Numbered from the stretch's first letter, positions 9,757 through 18,754 are shown. The stretch is DNA of 64,000 nt from Desulfarculus sp. (GCA_016218705.1 JACRDC010000037.1:62001-126000), one strand, 5' to 3'. The notes: generated by a model not told the origin, from the sequence alone. Program-made: numbers and translations.

Positions 9757-10828
9757 GCTCTTTGAGGTTTTCGATCACCTGGCGCACGTCCTGGCAGCGC
9801 TGTTTGGGCAGGATCAAGAGCACGTCGTCGGTGACCACGGCCACCAGGTCCTTGACCCCCAACAGGGCGATGAGCCGTCCACCGGCGGCCACCACGTTGC
9901 CCTGGGCCTCGATGGCCAACAGCCGGCCGTCCTGGCAGACGTTGTCCGCCTGGTCGGCTGGCCACAGCTCGGCCACCGCCTCCCAGGAGCCCAAGTCCGA
10001 CCAGCCGAAATCGGCCTTGACCACCCGCAGGTTGGGCGATTTCTCCAGCACGCCGTGGTCCACGCTGATGGAGGGCAGGCGGGGATAAATCTCGGCCAGG
10101 GCCGCATCCTGGCCGGGGGTGCCCAGGTGGGGGGCCAACTCGTTCAGGCCGGCGGCCAACTCAGGCAGGTGCCGGCTGATCTCGCTTAGCAGCACCTCGG
10201 CCCGCCAGGCGAACATGCCCGAGTTCCACAGGTGTCGTCCGGACTCAAGGTATTCCTGGGCCGTGGCCAGGGCCGGCTTTTCGTGGAAGGCGGCCACCCG
10301 GCGCACCTGGGGCGGGTTTTGGTCCAGCACCTGGCCGGTCTCGATGTAGCCGAAGCCGGTGGCCGGATAGCGCGGGGTGAGCCCCAGGGTCACCAGCACA
10401 TCCTCGGCGCGGGCCACGGCGATGGCCCTCTCCAGGGTGGCCATGAACAGCGACTCGTCGGTGATGAGATGGTCGGCGGGCAGCACCAGGCACACCGCGC
10501 CGGGGTCGCGCTTGGCCACCCAGGCCGCGGCCAAACCGGCGGCGGCGGCGGTGTTCCTGGCCAGGGGCTCGGCCAATATTTGGCCGGAGGGCACGGCGGG
10601 CAGTTGCTCGCGCACGCCCTGGGCGTGGCCCAGGCCGGTGACCACCAGCACGCGCTCAGGCCCGGCCAGGGGCTTAAGGCGCTCCACGGTCTGCTGCAAC
10701 AGGCTGCGCTGGCCGGTGAGGGTCAAGAGCTGCTTGGGGCGTTGCCGCCGGCTGGCCGGCCAGAAGCGGGTGCCGCTGCCGCCGGCCATGACCACTACGT
10801 ACATGCCTTCTCCTCTCGCCCTCGGCAT
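9734..10828 (-). CDS. manC: Mannose-1-phosphate guanylyltransferase
   Basis: VVMAGGSGTRFWPASRRQRPKQLL nucleotidyltransferase signature; FEKP-like FHEKP motif. Confidence 0.93.
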   Translation of the reverse strand: MPRARGEGMYVVVMAGGSGTRFWPASRRQRPKQLLTLTGQRSLLQQTVERLKPLAGPERVLVVTGLGHAQGVREQLPAVPSGQILAEPLARNTAAAAGLAAAWVAKRDPGAVCLVLPADHLITDESLFMATLERAIAVARAEDVLVTLGLTPRYPATGFGYIETGQVLDQNPPQVRRVAAFHEKPALATAQEYLESGRHLWNSGMFAWRAEVLLSEISRHLPELAAGLNELAPHLGTPGQDAALAEIYPRLPSISVDHGVLEKSPNLRVVKADFGWSDLGSWEAVAELWPADQADNVCQDGRLLAIEAQGNVVAAGGRLIALLGVKDLVAVVTDDVLLILPKQRCQDVRQVIENLKEHGLDQYL

Positions 10829-11055
10829 TCGGCAAGGACCTACGCCGGCCTCTTACCGGTGGGGGTACCCCAGGAATATAGCGGCCAAGGGCTGGTAAGT
10901 CGAGGCCTTTGCGGGCCTGGCCCCCGCGCGGGCCGTCCGCCGGGGACCGTGAAAAACACTTGACAGAGGGGGGGCGATTCAACTAGGCATAATCTGTAGC
11001 TATTGGCAATAAAGGACAGGCAGGCCGCCGCCGCGGGGCTTATTGGTCATGGCCC

Positions 11056-11084
11056 TTGACAGCGCCGAGTCATGTGCCTATTAT
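11056..11084 (+). promoter_or_regulatory. Sigma70-type promoter upstream of HU gene
   Basis: TTGACA - 17 nt - TATTAT, 52 nt upstream of the HU start codon. Confidence 0.75.
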
Positions 11085-11135
11085 CAAGGACCGACAGTAC
11101 GTTGTGGTCATTGCCCTGCGAAGGAGAGCCCGTCC

Positions 11136-11411
11136 ATGAACAAATCCCAACTGATCGAGGCGCTGGCCAAGGCCGAGGGACTGACCATCAAGAAGGCCGA
11201 GATGGTCATCAACACCATGTTCGGCTCCGTGGAGGAGGCCCTGGTTCGCGGAGACCGGGTGGAGATTCGCGGGTTCGGCAGCTTCAAGGTCAAGGACTAC
11301 GACGGCTACCAGGGACGCAATCCCAAAACCGGCGAGATCATTGACGTGGGCAAGAAAAAGCTGCCCTTCTTCAAGGTGGGCAAGGAGCTCAAGGAGCGGG
11401 TGGACAGCTAG
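11136..11411 (+). CDS. HU/IHF-family DNA-binding protein
   Basis: MNKSQLIEALAKAEGLTIKKAEMVINTMFGSVEEAL...GSFKVKDYDGYQGRNPKTGEIIDVGKKKLPFFKVGKELKERV; AAGGAGAG RBS. Confidence 0.95.
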   Translation: MNKSQLIEALAKAEGLTIKKAEMVINTMFGSVEEALVRGDRVEIRGFGSFKVKDYDGYQGRNPKTGEIIDVGKKKLPFFKVGKELKERVDS

Positions 11412-11462
11412 CCACGCGCCCCCTTGGCCCCGGCCCCCAGGCCCACAGTCTGCTTCGGCCAC

Positions 11463-11500
11463 TGCCCCGCCCGCAACTCCAGGTGGCGGGGCGGTTTTTT
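11463..11500 (+). terminator. Rho-independent terminator downstream of HU
   Basis: GCCCCGCC-13 nt-GGCGGGGC hairpin followed by GGTTTTTT. Confidence 0.85.
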
Positions 11501-11588
11501 GCTCAAGGCCAGGGTGGACGGCATGGGGGCGATTGGGCTGGCTTTTGCCACCAGGTGGTGTATAAACATCAGGCCGGGCCTCGGCCCC

Positions 11589-11725
11589 GGCAGGCAGTCC
11601 CGGGGTCTCGCCGGACACCGCGCGACGGACGGTCGTGAACCCCGTCAGGTCCGGGAGGAAGCAGCGGTAAGCGATGCGGTTCGTGTCGCGGATTGCTCTG
11701 GACCGGGCCCCCGGGGCTGCCTGGC
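11589..11725 (+). ncRNA. ffs: Signal recognition particle RNA (4.5S/small SRP RNA)
   Basis: Conserved apical motif GTCAGGTCCGGGAGGAAGCAGCGGTAAGCGA; terminal stem CAGGCAGTCCCGGGG pairs with CCCCGGGGCTGCCTG; internal CGCGAC/GTCGCG pairing. Confidence 0.93.
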
Positions 11726-11871
11726 GGGACCGAGGTCCGGCCCTTTTGGGGCCGCGCGGCGACAAGGGCAGTGAGCATGCCTTATTGCCCTGACAGCGTT
11801 GACCGTCGCCAGATGCCGGCCCCGGCGCCCAAGCCATCCCCCTTGGCCCCGCCCGGGCAACCAACGCCAGC

Positions 11872-12150
11872 ATGGGCCTGACCCTGCGCCAGACCATGGC
11901 GCGCCTCTTGGAGCAGCGGGAAATGTCGGCCCTGGATTTGGCCGCCGCCCTGTTGCTCACCGCCCGCGAGGTGGAGGAGCACCTGCCCCACCTGCGCCAA
12001 AGCCTTAAACACCGCCTCAAGGTCAGCCCGGCCCGCTGCCGGGCCTGCGGCTACGTCTTTGGCGGCCGCCGGCGCCTGGACGCCCCGGGCCGCTGCCCGC
12101 GCTGCCGCCAGGAGATGGTGGACGGCCCTTGGTTCAGGGTGCTTGGCTAG
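11872..12150 (+). CDS. Predicted transcriptional regulator: HTH fused to C-terminal zinc ribbon
   Basis: HTH-like N-terminus; CRACGYVFGGRRRLDAPGRCPRCRQE zinc ribbon. Confidence 0.8.
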   Translation: MGLTLRQTMARLLEQREMSALDLAAALLLTAREVEEHLPHLRQSLKHRLKVSPARCRACGYVFGGRRRLDAPGRCPRCRQEMVDGPWFRVLG

Positions 12151-12266
12151 GAAATACCTGGGGTTGTAAGCTAGGGCCTCGCGTTTTATAATTAAAATTC
12201 AATATCGGGCGCCGGTAAGACCGGTGCCCCCGTCAGCCCCCGGCCCCGGGGACGGAGGGTAAGAGA

Positions 12267-13253
12267 ATGGCCATGCCCGGCGAAGCCACGGCAGCCTCCG
12301 CTGGCTACTATTTCCCGGTGTCGCCGCTGCTGCTTTTCCCGCAGTCGCGGGGCGATTTCGGGGTGTACTTGCGCCTTTCGGACCGCTACATGCTCTGGGC
12401 CCATCCCGACGAGCCCTTCAGCGCGCAGAACCTCAAGAACCTCAGCGCCAACGGCGTGGAGGAGGTCTACGTGCTCACGGCCCACCGCGAGCAGTTCGAG
12501 GCCTACCTGGAGCGCAACTTGGGGCAGGTGCTCAGCGACGACGCCACCCCCATGGCCGCCCGCGCCAAGGTCTTCTACAACGCCTCGGTGGGCCTGGTCA
12601 AAGAGGTCTTCCACAACCGCCTGCCCGCCAGCCTGGGCGTCGAGCAGCACCAGAAGCTCCTGCGCTTCGCCACCCTGGGGGTGCGCTTCTTGCTGCGCGA
12701 GGACTCCATCAAGAGCCTGGCCTCGCTCATCTCCCATCACTACCAGACCTACAGCCACTGCGTGCACGTCTTTGTCTACGCCACGGCCATGCTGGGCCGC
12801 CTGGGCCTGGACGAGGAAACCATGGTGCAGACCGGCCTGGGCGCCCTGCTGCACGACATCGGCAAGACCAAGATCACCCGGAAGATTCTGGACAAGCCCG
12901 GCAAGCTCACGGAGAGCGAGCGCGCCCAGGTGCAGGCCCACCCGGTGCTGGGGGCTGGGCTGTGCGCCCAGGTGCCCTTGAGCCACGCGGCCCTCAACGG
13001 CATTCTTTTTCACCACGAGCGGGTGGACGGCGGCGGCTATCCCGCCGGGCTGAGCGGCCCGGATATCCCCCTGCCGGTGAAGGTGCTGGCCGTGGCCGAC
13101 GTCTACGACGCCCTGGTGAGCAAGCGGGCCTACGCACCGGCCCGCGCCGCCTTCGACGCCTTGTCGGTGATGCGCCAGGAGCTGGACAAGCACCTGGACC
13201 CCGAGGCCTACAGGGAACTGGTGCTGGTGCTCAGCGGCGCGGAGATCGTTTAA
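12267..13253 (+). CDS. HD-GYP domain protein (putative c-di-GMP phosphodiesterase)
   Basis: LLHDIGKTKITRKILDKPGKLTESE ... FHHERVDGGGYPAGLSGPDIPLPVKVLAVADVYDAL. Confidence 0.93.
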   Translation: MAMPGEATAASAGYYFPVSPLLLFPQSRGDFGVYLRLSDRYMLWAHPDEPFSAQNLKNLSANGVEEVYVLTAHREQFEAYLERNLGQVLSDDATPMAARAKVFYNASVGLVKEVFHNRLPASLGVEQHQKLLRFATLGVRFLLREDSIKSLASLISHHYQTYSHCVHVFVYATAMLGRLGLDEETMVQTGLGALLHDIGKTKITRKILDKPGKLTESERAQVQAHPVLGAGLCAQVPLSHAALNGILFHHERVDGGGYPAGLSGPDIPLPVKVLAVADVYDALVSKRAYAPARAAFDALSVMRQELDKHLDPEAYRELVLVLSGAEIV

Positions 13254-14065
13254 CCAGCCAGGCCCGGGCCGTTGAGGGCCTGGGCCAGGCGCTGGGCGGC
13301 CTGCCTGAGGCTGGCGGCGATCTTCTCCAGGCGCCCGGGGGCCAGGGCGCTGGTGAAGCCCACAGACCACAGGGCCGCCGGCAACCCGGCCTGGGCGCCC
13401 AGGGGCACCGCCACGCCCCACACCCCCACCAGGTACTCGTCGCTCTCCAGGGCATAGCCCTGGCGCCGCACCTGCTCCACCTGCTGGCGGAAGGCCTGGG
13501 GGTCGGTGATGGTGTGGGGGGTGTGGGCCTTGAGCCCCTGGGCCATGACCTGCTCCAGGCGGGCCGGGGGCAGGCTGGCCAGGAAAACCTTGCCCACCGC
13601 CCCAGCGGTGAGCGGCAGGCGGGTGCCCGGCCCGGCGGCGATGCGTATCACCCCCGGCGGCTGGCGGTCGTCCACCACCGTCACCTCGCCGCGCCCCAAT
13701 ACCCCCAGGAAGACCGATTCCTTGAGCTCGTCGCGCAGGCGGGTCAGCTCCGGCCCGGCCAGGTCGCGCAGACGGGCGTGCACAAAGCCCCGGCCAGCCA
13801 GGGTGGCCACCAGGGGACCCAGGCCGTAGCGCTTGCTCACGGGGTCGCGGGTCAAGGCCCCGTGGTCCTCCAACTGCTGGCACAGACCAAAGACGGTGCC
13901 CTTGCTGATGCCCAGCATGCGGGCCAGGTCGCTGATGCCCAGGCCGCCGTGGCTCTCGGCCACCATCTCCAGGATTTTGAGCGCCCGCCCCACCGATGGG
14001 GCGCGATAGGCGGTGCTCACGGGCATGTGGTTCTCTCCAGTGAACAGACTACAAGCCATAATCAC
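13250..14065 (-). CDS. IclR-family transcriptional regulator
   Basis: RALKILEMVAESHGGLGISDLARMLGISKGTVFGLCQQLEDHGAL HTH and IclR effector domain. Confidence 0.92.
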   Translation of the reverse strand: MIMACSLFTGENHMPVSTAYRAPSVGRALKILEMVAESHGGLGISDLARMLGISKGTVFGLCQQLEDHGALTRDPVSKRYGLGPLVATLAGRGFVHARLRDLAGPELTRLRDELKESVFLGVLGRGEVTVVDDRQPPGVIRIAAGPGTRLPLTAGAVGKVFLASLPPARLEQVMAQGLKAHTPHTITDPQAFRQQVEQVRRQGYALESDEYLVGVWGVAVPLGAQAGLPAALWSVGFTSALAPGRLEKIAASLRQAAQRLAQALNGPGLAG

Positions 14066-14264
14066 TGAGTTTGGCTATCAAGTCAAGATGCCATTGACCA
14101 TGTGACCCATGACAAGTTTAGCGGGCTTTTGTCTGGCGGCGGGTGAGCTGGGTTTTTGAAATGGCTTGCCGGATGACGGACGTGGGCGATCCTGCCCGTC
14201 AAGCTATTGACGAACAAGGCCCCAGGGGTGGGCGGGCAGGGGCGCCAGGGGAGCGCGGGGGGCT

Positions 14265-14447
14265 TTAGGCGTAGGCATTTAGCCCGCGTCCCCTCTCCCG
14301 GCCGGTCTTGTCGTCGTTGGCGGCCCCGGAGTTCTGCTCCCGGGGCAGCACCTTCTGGCTGCGGGCCTTGTCCTGGCGGCGGCGCAAGGCCCCGCTGGAC
14401 GAGACGGCCTCCTTGATGGGCGATAGCTTGCTCATGTCCGCTAGCAT
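14265..14447 (-). CDS. Small hydrophilic basic protein, unknown function (60 aa)
   Basis: Perfect AGGAGG Shine-Dalgarno 7 nt upstream of ATG; no homology recognised. Confidence 0.45.
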   Translation of the reverse strand: MLADMSKLSPIKEAVSSSGALRRRQDKARSQKVLPREQNSGAANDDKTGRERGRGLNAYA

Positions 14448-14550
14448 GGCCGCACCTCCTGCCGGTCTTATCGGCCACCAGGGGCGGGGACTTTAGGCCG
14501 AGTAGCGCGGCTGGCAGCGGCCAGGCGGGACCGGCCCCGACCGGCTCCGG

Positions 14551-14778
14551 CTAGCCGTACATGGGAGGGTGGGGGGCCGGGCGCGGCGCGGGGCGCGGGG
14601 CGGCCAGGCGGTTGACCATGTCGGTGACGAAGAGCAGGCAGTCATGGCGGCGGTCCCGGGAGCACTGGCCCTGGGAGCGGTTCCAGGCGGTGTGGGCGCA
14701 GTGCAGGCAGAGCAAATCGGGGGTCAAGAGGGCCTGGTCATAGAAGTGGCGCAGCCGCTGCCGGGGTGTGGTATGCAT
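14551..14778 (-). CDS. Small Cys/His-containing protein, unknown function (75 aa)
   Basis: AGGAGG 4 nt upstream of ATG; CLHCAHTAWNRSQGQCSRDRRHDC possible metal-binding motif. Confidence 0.45.
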   Translation of the reverse strand: MHTTPRQRLRHFYDQALLTPDLLCLHCAHTAWNRSQGQCSRDRRHDCLLFVTDMVNRLAAPRPAPRPAPHPPMYG

Positions 14779-14964
14779 GGGGCCTCCTGGGGTGCTCTCG
14801 CTGTGGTGTCTTGGCGGTCAGAAACCGCCGTCCGCGGCCTTTTGTTCCCTAGGACATGCAGCGCCCGTGCCAAGCCGTCCGCCCCAGGCGCGGCCCTTTG
14901 CGGTTGCCAGGCCCGCGGGCGGCGTGCTAGCGTACTCCAGCCTAAGCGAGGGGTCTATTTGGGC

Positions 14965-15879
14965 ATGATGAATCTGTTGCTCCTGGCGCTGTTGGCCCTG
15001 GCGGGCCTAAGCCTCCTGGGCTGCTTGTTCTTTTTGTACCGCTACCTGGTGCGCAACAAGCTATTCCCCCAATTGCCGCGCATTTGGAGCGGCGACCGCC
15101 GCCGCTTCCTCTGGCTCTCGGCCCTGTTCGCGGTGAGCCTGGGGGCCTTCGCCGTGGTCGGATTTTTGACGCGCCCGCCGGCCGAGCCCGCGCCCCAACT
15201 AGGCTACGCGCCCCCGGCGGCCGAGCCGGCCCCCACCGCCCCGGCGGCCCCCGCCGAGCCCACCCGCCTGGAGGCCCCGGAGCTGCCCCGGCCCGACCGT
15301 GCCTCGCCCCCGCCCCAGGCCCCCGCCGAGGGCCAGACGGCCACCTCACCGGACCGCCCGGAGAGTGTCCTGCCCCCACAGGAGCCCGTCCCCCTGGCGG
15401 CGGCCAGCCAGCCCCAGCCCGTGCCCGAGGTGTTGCCCGCGCCGCTTCCCGGGCCGCCGCCGGCGCCGCCGGCCCAGGCCGCGCCCGTCCCCGCCGCCGC
15501 GCCAGCCACGCCGGCGCCTCCAGCCCCCCCGGCCGCCGAAAAGCCGGCCCCGCCGGAAAAACCGGCCGTCCCGGAGAAGCCGGCGGCCAGCGCCGCCAAG
15601 CCGGCCCCGCCGGACAAGCCAGCCGCCGCTCCGGGCGAGGAGGTGTTCTGGGTGTGTCTGGGCTCCTTCAAGGACAAGGCCTCGGCCACGGCCTCCCAGG
15701 CCAAGCTCAAGGCCCAGGGCCTGGAAACCCAGGTCTGGCAGGTGGACCTGGGGGCCAAGGGCACCTGGTACCGGGTCTGCTCAGGCCAGTTCAAGAGCCC
15801 GGCCCAGGCGGCCACCCAGGCCCAGGCCTGGAAGAAGCAGGGCCTGGACCCCTCGCCCTTCGTGACCCGCAAGCCTTAA
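14965..15879 (+). CDS. SPOR-domain membrane protein with Pro/Ala-rich linker
   Basis: TM segments, PAPPEKPAVPEKPA linker, C-terminal VCLGSFKDKASATASQAKLKAQGLETQVWQVDLGAKGTWYRVCSGQFKSPAQAATQAQAWKKQG (SPOR). Confidence 0.88.
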   Translation: MMNLLLLALLALAGLSLLGCLFFLYRYLVRNKLFPQLPRIWSGDRRRFLWLSALFAVSLGAFAVVGFLTRPPAEPAPQLGYAPPAAEPAPTAPAAPAEPTRLEAPELPRPDRASPPPQAPAEGQTATSPDRPESVLPPQEPVPLAAASQPQPVPEVLPAPLPGPPPAPPAQAAPVPAAAPATPAPPAPPAAEKPAPPEKPAVPEKPAASAAKPAPPDKPAAAPGEEVFWVCLGSFKDKASATASQAKLKAQGLETQVWQVDLGAKGTWYRVCSGQFKSPAQAATQAQAWKKQGLDPSPFVTRKP

Positions 15880-15909
15880 GCGTCCGGGCGTGGGCCAGGA
15901 CATGGGCTC

Positions 15910-16218
15910 ATGACGAGGCCAGCCGCCATGGACCCCCAGCGCCTGTGGATGGAGCTCAACGCCCTGGCCCGCCAACTGGGGGTGCAGGTGCGCCTGGAGT
16001 CCCTGGAGAGCGGCGAGGAGTACCAGGCCCAGGGGGGGCTTTGCCGCCTGGGGCCGCGCCTGGTAGCCTTTGTGGACCGCCGGCTGGACCCGCTGGCCCG
16101 CGCCCGCCAGTTGGCGGCGGCCCTCAAGACCCTGGACCTGGGTGGGGTCTACCTGCGGCCGGCGGTGCGCCAGTTCCTGATGGGGGATGAAGTCTCGGAT
16201 GGCAGCGAGGAAGAATAG
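15910..16218 (+). CDS. Small conserved-type protein, paralogue of next gene
   Basis: Shares GVxxxxExLE...GLC...FVDR...AL..LD pattern with downstream ORF. Confidence 0.65.
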   Translation: MTRPAAMDPQRLWMELNALARQLGVQVRLESLESGEEYQAQGGLCRLGPRLVAFVDRRLDPLARARQLAAALKTLDLGGVYLRPAVRQFLMGDEVSDGSEEE

Positions 16219-16221
16219 CCC

Positions 16222-16614
16222 TTGGCCAAGGTGAGCAAAAGCCAGCAGCGCCTGGCCCAGTTGGAGAAGGAGATCAAGCGCCGGGGCGTGCGCCTGGGCT
16301 ACGAGCGCCTGGAGTACGCCGGCCTGCGCCTGAAAAGCGGCCTGTGCTGGTTCCGGGGCACTTACTACCTCTTCGTGGACCGGCTCAAGGCCCTGCCCGA
16401 GCGCCTGGAACTGTTGCAGAACGCCCTGGACGAGCTGGACGACCTGGCCAGCCAGGGCCGCCTGGACAGCCCGCTCATGGCCGAGGCCCAGGAGGTCTTG
16501 GAGTCTGGCCAGGAGGAGGCGCCGGCCCCGCTGGGGCAGCCCCAGGAGGAGCCGGAGCCCGCGCCGGAGTCAACCCAGCCCCCCACCGGGACGAGCGGCC
16601 ATGAGCCGGCCTGA
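16222..16614 (+). CDS. Small protein, paralogue of preceding gene (TTG start likely)
   Basis: RGVRLGYERLEYAGLRLKSGLCWFRGTYYLFVDRLKALPERLELLQNALDELDD; tight operon spacing. Confidence 0.68.
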   Translation: MAKVSKSQQRLAQLEKEIKRRGVRLGYERLEYAGLRLKSGLCWFRGTYYLFVDRLKALPERLELLQNALDELDDLASQGRLDSPLMAEAQEVLESGQEEAPAPLGQPQEEPEPAPESTQPPTGTSGHEPA

Positions 16615-17647
16615 CCCCCGCCGCGAGCTGGTGCGTTTCGCCCGCCTGGCCGCCCGCCAGGGCTACATGGTGGCCAGCGACGGCAATCTCTCCCTGCGCC
16701 TGGATGGCGAGCGCCTGCTCATCACCCCCAGCGGGGCCTTGAAGGCCCGGCTCAGGCCCTCTGACATCCTGGAGGTGGACCTGGAGGGCCGGCTGCTGGC
16801 TGGCCAGGGCCAACCCAGCGCCGAATTGGGCCTGCACCTGGCTGCCTACCAGGCCCAGCCCCAGGCCGGCGCGGTGATCCACGCCCACCCGCCCCTGGCC
16901 ACGGCCATCACCCTGGCCGGCCAAGTTCTCATGGTGGAGGCCCTGCCCGAGCTGCTCTACTCCCTGGGCAAGGTGCCCACGGTGGCCTACGCCACCCCCG
17001 GCAGCGCCGAGTTGGCCCGCGCCGCCGCGCCCCACCTGGCCGGCCAGCGGGCGGTGCTGCTGGCCCGCCACGGCACCCTGACCACGGGGCCGGACCTGGC
17101 CGGGGCCTGGGCGCTCACCGAGAAGCTGGAGCACGCCGCCGGCATGCAGATCGCGGCGGCCAGCCTGGGGGGCCTGCAAACCCTCCCCCCCCAGGAGCAG
17201 GCCCGGCTCAAGGCCCTGGGCGGCGGCCAGGCCCAGGCGGCGCCCCTGCCCCTGGCCCTGCGCGTTGAACTCAAGCGCCTGCCGGCCACCAGCGACTTCG
17301 CCGTGGAGAAGATTCACGCCGACGCCCGCGGCCAGGCCCACCTCATCATTGACGACCGGGCCATCCGCCGGGTCTGCGTGCTGACCCTGGCCGCCGGCGC
17401 GGGCTATCGCGGCGGGCACCTGCACTGGCACAAGTCCGAGGGTTTCTACGTTTACCAGGGCCGCGCCCGGGCCGAGTTGGTCTGCGCGGTCAGCGGCGAG
17501 CGCCTGGAGTTGGACCTGGCCGTGGGCGACCGCCTGTGGATACCAGCGGGCATCGCCCACCGCTTCGCGGCCATCGAGGACGTCACCTTCGTGGAGTTCA
17601 CCGACAGCCCCTACCGCGCCGAGGACGACGTGGCGTTTAACTTCTAG
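16601..17647 (+). CDS. Class II aldolase/adducin domain fused to C-terminal cupin domain
   Basis: N-term SDGNLSLRLDGERLLITPSG, GAVIHAHPPLATAITLAG, LLARHGTLTTG (class II aldolase); C-term GGHLHWHKSEGFYVYQGRARAEL..VGDRLWIPAGIAHRFAAIEDV (cupin). Confidence 0.85.
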   Translation: MSRPDPRRELVRFARLAARQGYMVASDGNLSLRLDGERLLITPSGALKARLRPSDILEVDLEGRLLAGQGQPSAELGLHLAAYQAQPQAGAVIHAHPPLATAITLAGQVLMVEALPELLYSLGKVPTVAYATPGSAELARAAAPHLAGQRAVLLARHGTLTTGPDLAGAWALTEKLEHAAGMQIAAASLGGLQTLPPQEQARLKALGGGQAQAAPLPLALRVELKRLPATSDFAVEKIHADARGQAHLIIDDRAIRRVCVLTLAAGAGYRGGHLHWHKSEGFYVYQGRARAELVCAVSGERLELDLAVGDRLWIPAGIAHRFAAIEDVTFVEFTDSPYRAEDDVAFNF

Positions 17648-17674
17648 GCTTGCGCGTTGGATCGGGGAGGGGCA

Positions 17675-18754
17675 ATGAAAAAGGAGGCAAAATACTTACT
17701 TGAAAGGGCGATTAACTCACTTATTTTAAGCATTGAGTTATTCAACAGACCTTGGGACCGTGGCAGGCCTGAGGCGGTTCTAATTTTCTTAGATCATGCA
17801 TTTGAAATGTTGCTGAAAGCGGCGATATTGCACAGAGGAGGAAAAATTCGTGAACCAAAAGCAAAAGAAACTATTGGGTTCGATCATTGTGTACGAAAAG
17901 TCATCAGTGATTCATCAGTAAAATTTTTAGCTGAAGAACAGGCGCTTCTATTGCAATCTATAAATAGCCTCCGTGATGCTGCCCAGCACCATCTATTAAG
18001 TATTTCCGAACCACATCTATATATACAAGCGCAAGCCGGCTTGACATTATTCAAAGATATATATCTATCAGTATTTGATGCTAGCCTTTATCAGGTTCTC
18101 CCCGAAAGAGTTCTGCCGCTGTCAACAGCCCCGCCGCAGGATCTAACGGCACTTTTCGACTCAGAAGTTGAGCAGGTGAAAGTGCTCCTGCAACCAGGGG
18201 CGAGAAGGGGCGTAGAAGTTGAGGCAAAACTCCGGGGGTTGGCAATTATGGAGGCCGCCATTGTAGGTGAACGACTACAACCATCCCTATCTGAACTTAG
18301 CAAGATAAAGCGCAGGATAAAATCTGGAGAGACGTGGTCGGAAATATTTCCAGGTGTGGCTTCGATAGACATTACACATAAGGGATACGGTCCCTCCATT
18401 GATTTAAGGATAACGAAAAGGGAAGGTATACCTATTCATGTTGTTCCAGAGGGGTCACCCTCTGCTCGTGTCGTGGGTATCAAGAGGGTAAATGAGCTTG
18501 ATTATTACAGCCTTGGTATGACCCAAATTGCAGAAAAAAGTGGCCTGACGCAGCCCAAGGCAAGCGCCATTGTTCGGCACCTCAAATTGAAAGATGATGT
18601 CGATTGCTATAAAAAAATCAGGATTGGTAAATTTGAATTTGAGAGGTATTCTCCTAAAGCGCTTGATGCTATCAAAAAGGCCATAATGGGTGATCCTAAT
18701 TTGGTAGAGCATAGCTGGTCTGAGTACAAAAGCCTAAAAGGCAAGAAGCAATAA
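17675..18754 (+). CDS. DUF3644-like protein with HEPN-type RxxxxH motif and C-terminal HTH; AT-rich, probably horizontally acquired
   Basis: LLERAINSLILSIELFNRPWDRGRPEAVLIFLDHAFEMLLKAAIL N-terminus; SLRDAAQHHLL (R-x4-H); MTQIAEKSGLTQPKASAIVRHLKL HTH; base composition sharply lower in GC than flanks. Confidence 0.7.
   Translation: MKKEAKYLLERAINSLILSIELFNRPWDRGRPEAVLIFLDHAFEMLLKAAILHRGGKIREPKAKETIGFDHCVRKVISDSSVKFLAEEQALLLQSINSLRDAAQHHLLSISEPHLYIQAQAGLTLFKDIYLSVFDASLYQVLPERVLPLSTAPPQDLTALFDSEVEQVKVLLQPGARRGVEVEAKLRGLAIMEAAIVGERLQPSLSELSKIKRRIKSGETWSEIFPGVASIDITHKGYGPSIDLRITKREGIPIHVVPEGSPSARVVGIKRVNELDYYSLGMTQIAEKSGLTQPKASAIVRHLKLKDDVDCYKKIRIGKFEFERYSPKALDAIKKAIMGDPNLVEHSWSEYKSLKGKKQ

Noticed and set aside
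10960-10993. Possible second promoter (TTGACA ... CATAAT) upstream of HU
   Set aside because: Spacing to the best -10 is ~22 nt, too long for a standard sigma70 promoter; the 11056-11084 promoter is far better.
15180-15640. Low-complexity Pro/Ala repeats
   Set aside because: Ordinary flexible linker between the TM and SPOR domain.
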